From NCBI GenBank assembly GCA_964531225.1, contig CAZHDB010000003.1:1-64000 (forward strand): a stretch of DNA of 64,000 nucleotides, given 5' to 3'. The DNA is from CAZHDB01 sp964531225. Its GTDB lineage: Archaea; Thermoproteota; Thermoprotei_A; Sulfolobales; Desulfurococcaceae. Positions 17,496 to 28,381 of the stretch are shown piece after piece. The position numbers were made by a program, and so were the translations under genes. The notes under the pieces were generated by a model that saw only the letters and a list, made by a program, of their open reading frames with translations, was not told the DNA's origin and made no database searches. Position 1 is the first letter of the stretch. Each line of letters starts with the position of its first letter.

Positions 17496-18377
17496 TTGGG
17501 TGAATACACATTGGTTAATGGGTATGAGGGTTTAATAATTATAGAACCTACATCAAAATCTATGGCCACATTAATAAAACTACGTAGACTCTATGTATAT
17601 ACAAAGACGAAATATCAAGAAATAATGTTAGTTGAATTTGAAGAACTAGGTAAGGGGTTAGTAATAGACAATTATATTCAAAGCACAGAATCTGATGAAC
17701 ATATTTATCACGAAAGCCTTGTACATCCGGCATTATTAACTCATCCTCTTCCGAGAAAAGTCTTGATTATTGGAGGTGGAGAGGGAGCTACACTACGTGA
17801 AGTGTTGAAACATAATTGTGTACAAAAAGCAGTTATGGTAGATATTGATGGGGAGCTAGTTGAATTTGCTAAGAAATACTTAGATGTAATGCATCAAGGA
17901 AGCTTTAATGATCCTAGGGCAGAAGTTGTTATCATGGATGGCAAAGAATATGTTGCTAAACAAGCTGATAAATCATTTGATGCAGTCATAATAGATCTCA
18001 CGGATCCTTATTCTAGTGAAATTGCTAAAAGCCTATATAGTGAAGAATTCTATAAGGATATTTACCGCATATTAAAGGATGACGGTATTATGGTTACACA
18101 AGCAGGAAATAGCTTCTTCTTTAATAAAGTCTATGAATGGGTCTACAACAATTTATCAAAAGTATTTCCAATAACCATGGAATATGAGGCTTGGATTCCG
18201 AGCTTCGGTTATTCCTGTAACTTTATCATTGGAAGCAAGAAATATGATCCTAGAAAATTAGATGCTGATTCTATAGATAAGAGAATTATTGAGCGCGGCC
18301 TTAAACTAAGATATTATAATGGTAGGGTTCATGTATCGTATATTTATAAACCAATTACAAAACCCTTAAAGAAATAG
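17496..18377 (+). CDS. speE: Spermidine synthase-like aminopropyltransferase
   Basis: The 293-residue protein carries the SpeE signature: VLIIGGGEGATLREVLKH as the decarboxylated-SAM site, an acidic DIDGELVEFAKKY strand end, and IDLTDPYSSEIAKSLYSEEFY around the catalytic Asp. An N-terminal beta domain (about 1-75) has QEIMLVEFEELGKGLVIDN. These enzymes transfer aminopropyl groups from decarboxylated SAM; archaeal members often use agmatine or several amines. The TTG at 17496 is used, though a second TTG lies 15 bp on. The gene faces the mannosyltransferase gene with a 4-bp gap. Confidence 0.82.
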   Translation: MGEYTLVNGYEGLIIIEPTSKSMATLIKLRRLYVYTKTKYQEIMLVEFEELGKGLVIDNYIQSTESDEHIYHESLVHPALLTHPLPRKVLIIGGGEGATLREVLKHNCVQKAVMVDIDGELVEFAKKYLDVMHQGSFNDPRAEVVIMDGKEYVAKQADKSFDAVIIDLTDPYSSEIAKSLYSEEFYKDIYRILKDDGIMVTQAGNSFFFNKVYEWVYNNLSKVFPITMEYEAWIPSFGYSCNFIIGSKKYDPRKLDADSIDKRIIERGLKLRYYNGRVHVSYIYKPITKPLKK

Positions 18378-18381
18378 ATTA

Positions 18382-19833
18382 TTATAGAAGTATTTTTACC
18401 AATAATTTCCAAATCTCATTAAATCCTTTAATCCATTTACTAATTACCATTAACGCTTTTTCTCTACGCCATAATAGATCGTGTGGTATGATAACTAGCG
18501 ACATATATACGTACGGCAGTAATTGTATGGCATAGAAACTATATTGTGTTCTCCCACCTATAATCCATAATAATATGTAGCCAGCTAATAAGCCATACAA
18601 TATGAGAATAGGCCAGCCGCTCTTCCTTGAAACCTTATATGCGGGGATAAAGAGTAATGTAATTCCGAAGACTATAGGCCATATAATGGGATTTCCTATA
18701 GCAATAGCCTTTGATTCCTGGGTGAAGAAGTATACTGCAAAACCATTAATACCTAGCATCCAATCCCATGGAGCAGCTGATACGGGGCATTTAGCACCAA
18801 TACATTTTACAGATGTATGCCACCGAAATGATCCTAGAGTTTCTTGAGCCCAACTGCTAAATCCCATACCCATTATTAGTGGTATTGCAGATATTACTTG
18901 GACCACCATTGTTATTAGCCCAGTTAGGGTTACTAAATAAACAAGATCTATTGCGAATAACTTGAAGCTAATCCCTCTACTTTTAAGCTCGTGTCTAAGG
19001 AAGATTATGGCTATAGGTATAGCTATGAATAGTCCACTAAACTTAAATGTTGATGCTAATGCTGCAGAGAGTATTGATAAATAAAATCTTTTATGAACAA
19101 GTAATAGTACAGTTAATGCCGTAAATAGTGCTACAAATATATCCAACATAGCTATAGAAGCCATTACCCTAAATAATTGATCGAATGATGCAAGTAATGT
19201 TACGAGGAGGGATAAGTAGTGATTACCGGAGATCTTTAAAGTAATTAGATAAATCAGTACCAATAATAGTACACCAGATACTATACTTGGGTACCGCCAA
19301 TACGTTGGATAGTCGCCGAAAAGGTAAATCGATAACGCTATAAGGTATTTGCCAAATGGTGGATGCTCAGTATTCATATAATTCTGTATATTATCGTGAT
19401 CAGGGAGTCTCCAACCATATACAACATCTATTATACCATACTCTCTTTGAATCTCCTCAATAAATAATAATAGATTTTCTTTCGAAGAAGACTCGACATA
19501 AAAAGCATTCTTTAATTCTCTATAGTTCCAGTCTACTACATTAACATCGTATCTAGTCGCTAAACTATTCACGTATCCTTTGCTAGGCGTGGTATTCGTT
19601 ATTATTGTTGCAGAGTAATTTAATGGGTTTCTAGGCTCTACATGAAATATTTTAATTAATATATTACGGGCTGACGAAACATACCATACCTCATCAGAGA
19701 CATAACCCTTACCATGTCTTTCTAGCTCACTTTGCGTAAATGAATCCGCTAATCTATAAAGTTCATAACCATTGTATATGATTATAAGTACCAATAATAT
19801 TATAGGCAAATATTTCTTAAACATTGTTTTCAA
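18382..19833 (-). CDS. PMT/GT39-like dolichyl-phosphate-sugar protein glycosyltransferase
   Basis: The 483-residue polytopic membrane protein has an N-terminal helix and a large extracytoplasmic loop (about 40-165) holding an acidic pair in SDEVWYVSSARNI. The EHPPFGKYLIAL motif follows, as in protein mannosyltransferases (HPPLGK), then eight or more membrane helices. Such enzymes move a sugar from a lipid phosphate to exported proteins. The large surface proteins at 21269-28164 are plausible acceptors. A promoter-sized gap separates it from the divergent membrane protein at 19921. Confidence 0.75.
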   Translation of the reverse strand: MKTMFKKYLPIILLVLIIIYNGYELYRLADSFTQSELERHGKGYVSDEVWYVSSARNILIKIFHVEPRNPLNYSATIITNTTPSKGYVNSLATRYDVNVVDWNYRELKNAFYVESSSKENLLLFIEEIQREYGIIDVVYGWRLPDHDNIQNYMNTEHPPFGKYLIALSIYLFGDYPTYWRYPSIVSGVLLLVLIYLITLKISGNHYLSLLVTLLASFDQLFRVMASIAMLDIFVALFTALTVLLLVHKRFYLSILSAALASTFKFSGLFIAIPIAIIFLRHELKSRGISFKLFAIDLVYLVTLTGLITMVVQVISAIPLIMGMGFSSWAQETLGSFRWHTSVKCIGAKCPVSAAPWDWMLGINGFAVYFFTQESKAIAIGNPIIWPIVFGITLLFIPAYKVSRKSGWPILILYGLLAGYILLWIIGGRTQYSFYAIQLLPYVYMSLVIIPHDLLWRREKALMVISKWIKGFNEIWKLLVKILL

Positions 19834-19920
19834 AGCTCATTCCTAGCATAAAATAGATAAAGAGCTGAAATATTTATTTTTCCATACACAAATCTATTCC
19901 CATGTAAAAGGTGTGCATTA

Positions 19921-21282
19921 ATGATTAATAGGAAACTACTTGTGATAATAACGATAGTATCTATTACGATCTCATTCATATTACATATGCCTATTGAAGC
20001 ACAAGAAACATTATTCGGAAAACCAATAATAACCCCAATTTATAGTGACATAGTCGATTCATACTACAGGAAAGTTTTCATGGACAAAAAAGTATGTGAT
20101 TTAGCTCTTAAAAACACTAGCCTTAAAGACACCATATGGATAAACAGTGATACCGCTAGAAGACTTTGCTTAGGCGAAAAAGTTTTACCAATAATATATC
20201 ATGATTATTCATTAGCTTTACCTCCCTTTAGCGGATTCCTTTGGTTCATATCATCAAGCTTCTCACTCGTTATAAGTAATTATAATTCCATGTATAGTCC
20301 ATATACCGATCCCGAGCTTCGGTCCTTATCAATAACCATTTATTATATTATTATGAGTATTTTCATTTTTGGATCAGCTATATTACTGGCTATGGCTCTA
20401 AGCGAGATCTCTAACTATATTAACATTAAGGATCATAGACTATTGTATATTTTACCATTATTACCAAGCTTTATTGTATATGGAATATACGGTACGGAAA
20501 TCATAGCAGGATCTCTTATTATATTTTCAATATTAATGTTTTTTAAAAAGAGATATCTATTATCCGGTTTAACATCTGGATTAAGTGTAGCAACTAATCT
20601 ATTTTCTACAATACCTGTTATCATTATAGTATATGAATTAATAGAATTGAAAAAAGGACTTGAATACGCATATAGGTATCTCCTCGGCTTTACCGCGATA
20701 TTTGCATCATATCTAGTAATTGTATTAATTAATCCCCCATTGTTATCTAAGATTTTCATTGGATCTAATGATTTAATGTGTGAAAATTGTATATTTCTAT
20801 ACCTCGCGGGATCCCCAGGAAATCCCTTATCTAGATCACTCTCTATAGTCTTTATTGTAATTCTAACCCTACTTACTATGATTCTCTATACGAAGGACCA
20901 TGACTTTAATAATATAATATATAGGAAAATAGTCATCGGATTACTGGCTGTAATAACGTTTCATTACATGTTCAAGCCGCAGTATTTTCTATTCTTAACG
21001 TTTTCACTAGTAATTTTATTATCATTAAAAGAATTCTTGTATTATCTTTTCATTGATTTACTAAATTCTCTTATAATATTACTGTGGTTTAAAGATAAAG
21101 AATTACGAATCCTATTTAACTTTCTAGGCTCAAAGATACAATATAGTCCATTGTCTCCAGACTCTCCTATACAAATAATTGCCTTTACTAGAAACATACT
21201 ATTGCTTATAATGTTAATTAGTTTATTTGCAAGGTATATGACGTTAAAAAAAGATTATAGGAACTATCTTATTTCCTCTTAA
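19921..21282 (+). CDS. Polytopic membrane protein, GT-C-like
   Basis: The 453-residue protein has a signal-like first helix (IITIVSITISFILHM), an extracytoplasmic loop (about 25-130) and some eight to ten further hydrophobic segments. The general shape, with a long first loop and short later loops, is that of GT-C glycosyltransferases such as GT87, but the expected acidic motif is not clear (SDIVDSYYRKVFM is the best candidate). Its position next to the PMT-like gene and the surface proteins suggests a role in surface glycan assembly. It overlaps the protease gene end by 14 bp. Confidence 0.5.
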   Translation: MINRKLLVIITIVSITISFILHMPIEAQETLFGKPIITPIYSDIVDSYYRKVFMDKKVCDLALKNTSLKDTIWINSDTARRLCLGEKVLPIIYHDYSLALPPFSGFLWFISSSFSLVISNYNSMYSPYTDPELRSLSITIYYIIMSIFIFGSAILLAMALSEISNYINIKDHRLLYILPLLPSFIVYGIYGTEIIAGSLIIFSILMFFKKRYLLSGLTSGLSVATNLFSTIPVIIIVYELIELKKGLEYAYRYLLGFTAIFASYLVIVLINPPLLSKIFIGSNDLMCENCIFLYLAGSPGNPLSRSLSIVFIVILTLLTMILYTKDHDFNNIIYRKIVIGLLAVITFHYMFKPQYFLFLTFSLVILLSLKEFLYYLFIDLLNSLIILLWFKDKELRILFNFLGSKIQYSPLSPDSPIQIIAFTRNILLLIMLISLFARYMTLKKDYRNYLISS

Positions 21283-24200
21283 ATACCTGTAATGCACATA
21301 TAAACAGTACTCCCAACATCAATATTAATAGCGTGTATTGTAACGACACTATTGACCTTTGAATGTTTAAAGCCTCTTTAATGTCAACACCGATCTCGTC
21401 TGACTGTTGTTTTAGAGAATTTAAGCTTTCCGATATAGTGCTTAAATCATTTAATACTTCATCTAATTTATCGAGTTCATCAAGTTTAGATAACTTTTCT
21501 AATTTAGAACTAATATTAGCATAGCTAGATCTAATTTCATCTCTTATCCGAGACTCTGAATTACTGATCGATAATGAAGTTTCTTCTATCTTTCCTACAA
21601 TAATTTCGGTAGCTGATGTTAGATTGTTACTTATTTTATCGATTATCTCATTTAATAGCGTATTCATGACTTCATCTCTTAAAAGATGTACATCAGATTG
21701 AAGTACTGATATATTTCCTTTGACATTGAACAATTGATATAGTATTTGCTCTAAACCTTCATTAAATGATCTATTTAATGTATTAAACGATGATAACATG
21801 GACTCTTTAAACTCAGATCTAAGTACCGTTATATTCGCCATAGCAAGTATTTCTCCATTAAGCCGCCGTAAGTTAACTACATGGCTACCTTCTTCAAAGT
21901 AATCGGGTACATTTATAATCAATACTATTGGTAATACATTACTAGTATATATTGTTGTCATATAATTATCGTCTATATAAAGATACAATGTTTCATTAAT
22001 TGGATGACCCGTTATATTAACAACTAGCCTACTTTCCTGATGTACAGAACTTTCAGTAGGAACTATATGAGTCTTTACTAAGAATTCATCCTCGCCATAA
22101 TACATACCTTCGCTAATTAATACTATTCTATGTAAGCCATACTCTAATAATGGAACCCTCAACTGGATAGTCATTTCTTCGTTTGTACCCAAGATATTTG
22201 ACAGTACTACTGTATTGTCTAGTATTATAGAATACGTTACGCCTGGTAATGGAGGTATAGCTATTTGCATTAAATCTCCAACGAAAACCTCGCGAGGAGT
22301 AATATTGATCTTTACAAGTTTAACACTAGCCCACATAACACTCCTATAGAAGATTTCTTTAGCTTCGTCAGTCCAGTGATCCATATTGGTCCATATTTCT
22401 GGGGCAAGTCCAGCAAGCAATACCCATCTTGTACCAGCTTCTGTTATTTTAATACCTATTCCTCCTCCCCGTATACCCGCAAGTTCTGCACCGATAGAGG
22501 CTAATATTTCACCATCCCATTTATTGAACCATGCATAATCATAGTCTCCTCCTTCTACAATATATATTCTCTCACCAATATCAAAGCCTTCCAGTATAGG
22601 ATGTTCTTTTACAACCTGATAAAATACTGGTCCTTGATCGTAAGATGATCCTATGCTCCTCGGGTTTCTTAAATAGTAGTATAATAGATTAATACCATAT
22701 GGATATTCCTTCATGTAGCGATATTCGAAATAATTATTCATGAAAACTATCCCAATGCCTAGATCATATGTCTTATTGAGTAGACTCTCAAATGTATCTC
22801 TATCGGGCCATAGCTCGGTAGTGCCAACATATTCTCCAGCTAATATCAAGACGTCATAGAATCCTAGATCATTAATTAGCGTCTCCCAATCCCTGTATCC
22901 TCTCGCATACCATCCTTTATCCATTAAATAAGTTGATAATTGACCTGAGAAATCGAGCATTATCGCTGCACGTGGAGCTCTAAGTAATTCTACATCGACA
23001 ATTGTTGTCTCATTTACATTAACTACAACTGTTTTCTCCTGTCTGTAATAGCCGGGTGAAGAATAGATTATCGTATATGTTCCATGTGGTAACCAGATAC
23101 GATAACGTCCTGATGCATTAGTTGTTGTAGATACAATTGTATCTTTTACTATTACTTTAGAGCCAGGTAATACTTCTCCAGTATCGCTAGCATATACCGT
23201 GCCTTCAACCCATCCGTAAGGCAATTTCTTGAGGTATACGTTAACTGTTTCGAATGCAGATACACCTATTGTTCTAGACGATTCTAGTCTAGATTCAGTG
23301 TTAAATTCAGTATCTAATGATGTATCTATTCCTAGAGCGTAACTAATTGAGTTCATAAGTAATTTTCTTACATTCTCTGAATACTGCATGTCTTGACCTT
23401 TTTCCATATATTTTGCCCAATGATAACTTCCTCCTATGCTGAGGAAAATCCATGTACTATTTACAAAAGGTCTTTCCCAGACAACAATGCTATAACCATA
23501 TACGGTACCTCCTTTTACAAGTTCACCGAGATATGTTAATGAGCCGTTAGCTGGATCATTGAATCCAGTATAGACAGCATAATCAACGCGATCGGCCGGC
23601 GATGATGCGATATAGAAGCTATTACCTTCATCGAATTCTATGCCTTGGAATATTGGATGAGAAGCATTTAAAGCTTTAATCATTAAACCTTCAATATATC
23701 CATCACTCCTATGGGCCGGTGATGGATATCCAAGCTCATTTACAGCATCATCATATGTATACATAATATATCCTGCGAAATAATAATATGCACCCCATGC
23801 ATCTAGGAATATTATCGATGTATTCTCTGAATCAAATTCCTCAAGCATAGACAGAAGTGCTTCCTCACCGGGGTCTTGCCCAAACGAATTAAGTATAACA
23901 ACTTTGTATAGACGCCCTGTTACCATAGGATCAAGAATGTCGATGGCATAAGGAGGATATCCCATAGAGATCAGAGCTTGCCTAATATCCTCGCCAAATT
24001 GATCCGGTTCCTGACTCATTATAGCTATTTTATAGGTCGTATCAACCTCTAGGAAATATTCACCTGGTTCTAAGGATACTTCATATACTCTTAATGCAAA
24101 ATAGGGCTTTGATACTAGGACAGTATATGTTCCAGGCGGTATGCCATCGATTACTGCTGTACCATTACTGTCTGTTAATGCCCATTTACCAGTACCTCTC

Positions 24201-26215
24201 AAAGACACATTTACATCGGCTATGGGTCTTCCAGTGAAATATTCTGTTACATGGACTTTTAATGATGCTTGCATAGATTCATGGTATAGTTGAAAGTTAA
24301 GAACTACTAGTTCTTGTTCGCCAACAATAATACTCTTAGTATCACTAAAGTAGTTAGGTGCTGAGGCCTTGACCGTATATCTTCCCGGAGGTACTGATAC
24401 ATGATAAAAGCCAGAGGAATCCGTATATACGGTAATGCCAAGTTCTAATATAGAGACTTCAGCATTTTGTATCGGATCGCCGGTTACCTTGTCAGTAACG
24501 TAGCCAGTTATTGTACCATTATATACTACTACATCTACTGTAATGGTATAGTTTTCGTATCCAAATCTATTGTACACTATGGTATAGGTGCCGGGATCGA
24601 GTGGTAACATATAATATCCAGAAGCATTTGACTTTGTATACGCAATTAATTCGCCATTATCATTATAGGCATATACATTTACTAGATTAAGTGGTTCTCC
24701 AGTCTCTTCATCATACACATAACCCTTAACACCACTTATCTTAGCAAGCTCAAGTACTTTGCGAACAGCTTCATACGCGTCAACAATGCCCCATCCATAT
24801 CTAGGATCCTTGCCAGGGTCGCCTAGGTCAAGTGCAGTCTCTTTAAGAACTTCATAAAACTTCTCGGGTACATCAGGTACTCCATATATGTGCCAATTAG
24901 TAGCCTGAAACATTAATGCAATAATTCCCGAGACATGCGGTGTAGCCATTGATGTTCCGCTCATAATAGAGTAGCCGCCACCAGGTACACTAGATAATAT
25001 TCTTACACCAGGAGCAGCGAAATCCGGCTTAATGTATCTAGCTGGATACGTACCATTGAATGGCCATGAAGGTGGGACATATGGCCAATAAATTATTGTA
25101 CCTCCTGAAAAGCTTGCTACTTGATCGTTTTCATCTGTAGCACCTATACCAAATACTCCATATATATTCCCCGGATTATCGTGTGAACCATAACCTCCAT
25201 TACCCATTGCAGCAACTGGTATTATGTTCATTAGTAACATATGCTTTATTGGTTCAAGAAATTCTGCTCCATAATAGTTTCTAGCCCCCCAGCTCATAGA
25301 TACAACATGAGCTGGTAGTCCCGTATAGATCTTTTCTCCAGTATCTGGATCTAAATAGTATGGATCCGCAGCCCATTCCATAGCAGCTAATGTTTGAGCA
25401 AATGTACCGCTTCCATAGGGCAGTGCTAGTGCATGCATAAGTGTTGCCCCGGGAGCAACGCCGATGACAATGTCTTTACCATCGCCTCCAAGTGCAGTAC
25501 CAGATACATGGGTCCCGTGTCCATATGTATCCATGGGCTCCATGAGCATTGGATTACCTGCTGAATCAAAAGCCATCCATCCTCCTGGATAGTATGGATT
25601 ACTAGGATCCAGTGTTAACATTTTGCCAGCTAATGCGGGATGAGAAATATCTACCCCTGAATCTATAACACAGATCCTAACGCCTGAGCCATTATATCCC
25701 ATCTTCCAGACTTCTGGAGCCCTTGTCCTATTTATACCCCATGACCATACTTTACCAGAGGGCCTATAGTCGTATTCCTTAATTGGCTCATCTACATAAA
25801 CCTCAAAATTTGGCACAATCTTATCAACAATATTAAGCGATGCGATTTCTATGAGCTTATCAGCATTTATTCTAGCCACTATCGCATTAATTATCCAGAA
25901 ACTATTCAATACCTCGCCTCCTAGGGAAACAATATATTGCTTTACAACATCCCGAGTTGTATACGCATGTGACTTTAAAGCCTTCCTCACAGCATCCGGT
26001 CCTTCCCGCAACTTTATCCCTAATAGATCGCTATATTCCAGATTCTTCAATATTATGACTACTTCTACATTTTCACCTTTTCCAATGAGATTTCTGAGCT
26101 CATGATCAATTTTGTACATGCTATCCTGGGGGTTTTGGGAATATACAGACATGGGTATCATTGACAAGATTAGTATAGAGAGTATCGCTATACAAAATAA
26201 TTTGGTATTAACCAT
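21269..26215 (-). CDS. Giant membrane-anchored subtilisin-like surface protease
   Basis: The 1648-residue exported protein begins with a signal peptide (about 1-26) and an I9-like propeptide (to about 145). The peptidase S8 domain follows with Asp185 (VIDSG), His233 (GHGTHVSG), oxyanion Asn339 and Ser422 (GTSMATPHVSG), so the triad is intact. Four carboxypeptidase-regulatory-like beta domains lie near 505-745 and 1015-1085. Two Rossmann-like GATase1-type regions lie between and after them (about 755-1000 and 1090-1310). A long coiled coil (about 1490-1620) leads to one membrane helix and a KRK end. It recalls the stalk-bound STABLE protease of Staphylothermus, but identity is not shown. Many NxS/T sites suggest glycosylation. 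Confidence 0.9.
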   Translation of the reverse strand: MVNTKLFCIAILSILILSMIPMSVYSQNPQDSMYKIDHELRNLIGKGENVEVVIILKNLEYSDLLGIKLREGPDAVRKALKSHAYTTRDVVKQYIVSLGGEVLNSFWIINAIVARINADKLIEIASLNIVDKIVPNFEVYVDEPIKEYDYRPSGKVWSWGINRTRAPEVWKMGYNGSGVRICVIDSGVDISHPALAGKMLTLDPSNPYYPGGWMAFDSAGNPMLMEPMDTYGHGTHVSGTALGGDGKDIVIGVAPGATLMHALALPYGSGTFAQTLAAMEWAADPYYLDPDTGEKIYTGLPAHVVSMSWGARNYYGAEFLEPIKHMLLMNIIPVAAMGNGGYGSHDNPGNIYGVFGIGATDENDQVASFSGGTIIYWPYVPPSWPFNGTYPARYIKPDFAAPGVRILSSVPGGGYSIMSGTSMATPHVSGIIALMFQATNWHIYGVPDVPEKFYEVLKETALDLGDPGKDPRYGWGIVDAYEAVRKVLELAKISGVKGYVYDEETGEPLNLVNVYAYNDNGELIAYTKSNASGYYMLPLDPGTYTIVYNRFGYENYTITVDVVVYNGTITGYVTDKVTGDPIQNAEVSILELGITVYTDSSGFYHVSVPPGRYTVKASAPNYFSDTKSIIVGEQELVVLNFQLYHESMQASLKVHVTEYFTGRPIADVNVSLRGTGKWALTDSNGTAVIDGIPPGTYTVLVSKPYFALRVYEVSLEPGEYFLEVDTTYKIAIMSQEPDQFGEDIRQALISMGYPPYAIDILDPMVTGRLYKVVILNSFGQDPGEEALLSMLEEFDSENTSIIFLDAWGAYYYFAGYIMYTYDDAVNELGYPSPAHRSDGYIEGLMIKALNASHPIFQGIEFDEGNSFYIASSPADRVDYAVYTGFNDPANGSLTYLGELVKGGTVYGYSIVVWERPFVNSTWIFLSIGGSYHWAKYMEKGQDMQYSENVRKLLMNSISYALGIDTSLDTEFNTESRLESSRTIGVSAFETVNVYLKKLPYGWVEGTVYASDTGEVLPGSKVIVKDTIVSTTTNASGRYRIWLPHGTYTIIYSSPGYYRQEKTVVVNVNETTIVDVELLRAPRAAIMLDFSGQLSTYLMDKGWYARGYRDWETLINDLGFYDVLILAGEYVGTTELWPDRDTFESLLNKTYDLGIGIVFMNNYFEYRYMKEYPYGINLLYYYLRNPRSIGSSYDQGPVFYQVVKEHPILEGFDIGERIYIVEGGDYDYAWFNKWDGEILASIGAELAGIRGGGIGIKITEAGTRWVLLAGLAPEIWTNMDHWTDEAKEIFYRSVMWASVKLVKINITPREVFVGDLMQIAIPPLPGVTYSIILDNTVVLSNILGTNEEMTIQLRVPLLEYGLHRIVLISEGMYYGEDEFLVKTHIVPTESSVHQESRLVVNITGHPINETLYLYIDDNYMTTIYTSNVLPIVLIINVPDYFEEGSHVVNLRRLNGEILAMANITVLRSEFKESMLSSFNTLNRSFNEGLEQILYQLFNVKGNISVLQSDVHLLRDEVMNTLLNEIIDKISNNLTSATEIIVGKIEETSLSISNSESRIRDEIRSSYANISSKLEKLSKLDELDKLDEVLNDLSTISESLNSLKQQSDEIGVDIKEALNIQRSIVSLQYTLLILMLGVLFICALQVFKRK

Positions 26216-26259
26216 ACTATATCACCTCGTAAAAATCATGAATTGAAAAAGACATGGTT

Positions 26260-28164
26260 TTATACCGATCTTGTTGTGAAGCGGCCTAATACCAATCCTA
26301 TGATCAATAGCACTATTCCAACTAAAACAGTCACTGTCCAGTCATATACTGTTTCAGAAACTGTTTTTGTGGTTGTATACGTCTCCGTTTCCGTGGCAGT
26401 CTCTGTTTCCGTTACCGTCTCAGTTTCAGTTTCTGTAGTAGTGTAGGTTACATTATTTATGAAAGTCTCTGTAGTCGTATATGTCTCTGTAACGGTATCT
26501 GTAACTGTTGTAGTCTCGGTTAATGTATTATTGATGGTCTCAGTCACAGTCTCATAAAATGTTTCAGTCTCAGTAATAGTCTCTGTCTCAGTAACTGTTT
26601 CCGTCACAGTCTCTGTTGTAACAGTAGTGTATGTTTCAGTGGTTGTGACAGTAGTTGTATTAGTTACGGTAGTAGTTAATGTAACAGTGGTAGTTGTTAC
26701 CTCGGCGGGAGGCTCTCCAGTAGCAGTTGCTAAATGTGTTGAAGATCCTACAAGCATTGCAGGCATTGAGTATGTATAGACAGCCGGCGTTACATAGTTA
26801 AGATCCATAGTTACGAATGACATATTGAAAGATGGGTGTGCATATGGAACGGGAACAACTGATGTATTAACGTTTTCTGGAAAGTCATCATATACCCATA
26901 CTAGATCCGGTGGCGAAGAATCAAATATAAAGTCCTTTCTAAACTTAACCTGGAATAAATCTTTACCTCCCTCCGTAAAGCTGCCAGTCTTACCCGTTAC
27001 ATATACGTAGTCATTGTCAATCGCTATAGCATAACCAAAGTCTATGTCAGGTCCTCCAAAGTTCATAAATGTCAAGACATCTCCAGTACTTTTATCAAGA
27101 GCTGCTACAAATGCATCTTCTTCACCTAATTCTCCAGTTATATAGGATGCTGTATAACCAGCTACATAGACAAAGTTTTCATCAACCGCTATTCCATAGG
27201 GTATTTCTGATTCATTACCACCGAAAGATGTAATCCATAAGAGCTCGCCATCAAGATTAAACTTTGCTACAAATACGTCATTTTCACCAGTCGTAGTGTT
27301 CTTAGTATTGCCTGCAACATAAATATATCCTTCACTATCAAATGTTACAGATTGTACCGCATCTAATGCTGGTGAACCAAATACTAGAGTCCATTGAACC
27401 ATTCCTTCACCTGTTAACAATGCTACATATCCGTCATGGCTCCCTCCAACTGGAAAACTCGTAGTCTGGCCTCCTACAACAACGAAGTCCGTTGTTTCAT
27501 TAGTATATGTGTCTATACTCCATCCATAATCAAATAGACCTCCACCTAATGCTAATGCCCATAGCAATCTGCCATCGCTATCAAACTTTACCACAAATAT
27601 ATCGTTTTTACCAGTTGCATAGCTAAATGTATAGCCTGTTGCATAGATAGTATCGTTATAGCCGCTGTCTAAACTCCAGAGAAGATCTCCTCCTGTGCCT
27701 CCAACCGTATTAAACCATTCTACATTGCCGCCATCATCTAATTTAACTAGAAAACCATCAAGAGAGCCAGCACCATAGCCAGTAACTTGACCAGCTATAA
27801 AGATATTATCATCCATAACTATAACGTCTCTACCATATATAGTACTATTCCCATATACGACTATGGACCTAACATTTTCACCGTATCTACTATTTTTAAC
27901 TAGGAATAAAGATGTTGAACCCAAGGGTTTCCATGAACTAGTGTAACCCGTACAATAAACATATCCTTGTTCATCAACAAATATGCCCATCCATGCCTGA
28001 TCATCCATAGGGCCGCCGACAGACAGCCACCAAGTATTAGGATATGTATCACTAGAGTCCACTGTACCCGGCCAAAACTCTGGCCTAGGTACATATACAT
28101 TCATTATAGCAGATATCGGGAATAGTATTAATAATACCAATATAAACAACATTAAGTTCCTCAA
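26260..28164 (-). CDS. Membrane-anchored beta-propeller (SBBP) surface protein with Thr/Glu stalk
   Basis: The 634-residue protein has a signal peptide (about 1-19) and seven or eight repeats of roughly 50 residues, each with a WxxxxGGxxxD start and a YVxGxT strand. These match the SBBP beta-propeller repeat. A stalk (about 495-605) is almost pure Thr, Glu and Val, and a membrane helix (VTVLVGIVLLIIGLVLG) ends in a positive tail. It is the first gene of a likely two-gene unit with the protease (44-bp gap). The stalk would lift the propeller through the surface layer and may be O-glycosylated. Its binding partner is unknown. Confidence 0.85.
   Translation of the reverse strand: MRNLMLFILVLLILFPISAIMNVYVPRPEFWPGTVDSSDTYPNTWWLSVGGPMDDQAWMGIFVDEQGYVYCTGYTSSWKPLGSTSLFLVKNSRYGENVRSIVVYGNSTIYGRDVIVMDDNIFIAGQVTGYGAGSLDGFLVKLDDGGNVEWFNTVGGTGGDLLWSLDSGYNDTIYATGYTFSYATGKNDIFVVKFDSDGRLLWALALGGGLFDYGWSIDTYTNETTDFVVVGGQTTSFPVGGSHDGYVALLTGEGMVQWTLVFGSPALDAVQSVTFDSEGYIYVAGNTKNTTTGENDVFVAKFNLDGELLWITSFGGNESEIPYGIAVDENFVYVAGYTASYITGELGEEDAFVAALDKSTGDVLTFMNFGGPDIDFGYAIAIDNDYVYVTGKTGSFTEGGKDLFQVKFRKDFIFDSSPPDLVWVYDDFPENVNTSVVPVPYAHPSFNMSFVTMDLNYVTPAVYTYSMPAMLVGSSTHLATATGEPPAEVTTTTVTLTTTVTNTTTVTTTETYTTVTTETVTETVTETETITETETFYETVTETINNTLTETTTVTDTVTETYTTTETFINNVTYTTTETETETVTETETATETETYTTTKTVSETVYDWTVTVLVGIVLLIIGLVLGRFTTRSV
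26384..26699 (-). repeat. Low-complexity coding repeat of the Thr/Glu stalk
   Basis: About 105 codons encode short TET, TVT and TTT units with varied synonymous codons, so the repetition is stronger in protein than in DNA. Interruptions are few (NNTLTET, FINNVTYT). This is the stalk of the propeller protein at 26260-28164. Confidence 0.8.
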
Positions 28165-28381
28165 CCCATATCCCCCTTTGAGCTATTTTGCTACTATGAG
28201 ATGACATGTTTTTATATAAAAATTTTTCCCACACAATTCCCTCTCCAATTAATTAATAATCAACTAATGTAATCTTTAATTGATCATAGACTTGTAGTAC
28301 TATATAGAATTTCAAGCACTTTAAGTAACGGATCATACACCATTATAAAAAGGTATTTAAAACCAGTAAATTAAATAATTA

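Noticed and set aside
21269..26215. Naming the protease as the STABLE protease of tetrabrachion
   Set aside because: The length and the C-terminal anchor differ from what I recall of STABLE; identity cannot be claimed without alignment.
26243..26446. Valine/serine-rich + strand frame
   Set aside because: It is the complement of the Thr/Glu stalk repeat in the propeller gene.
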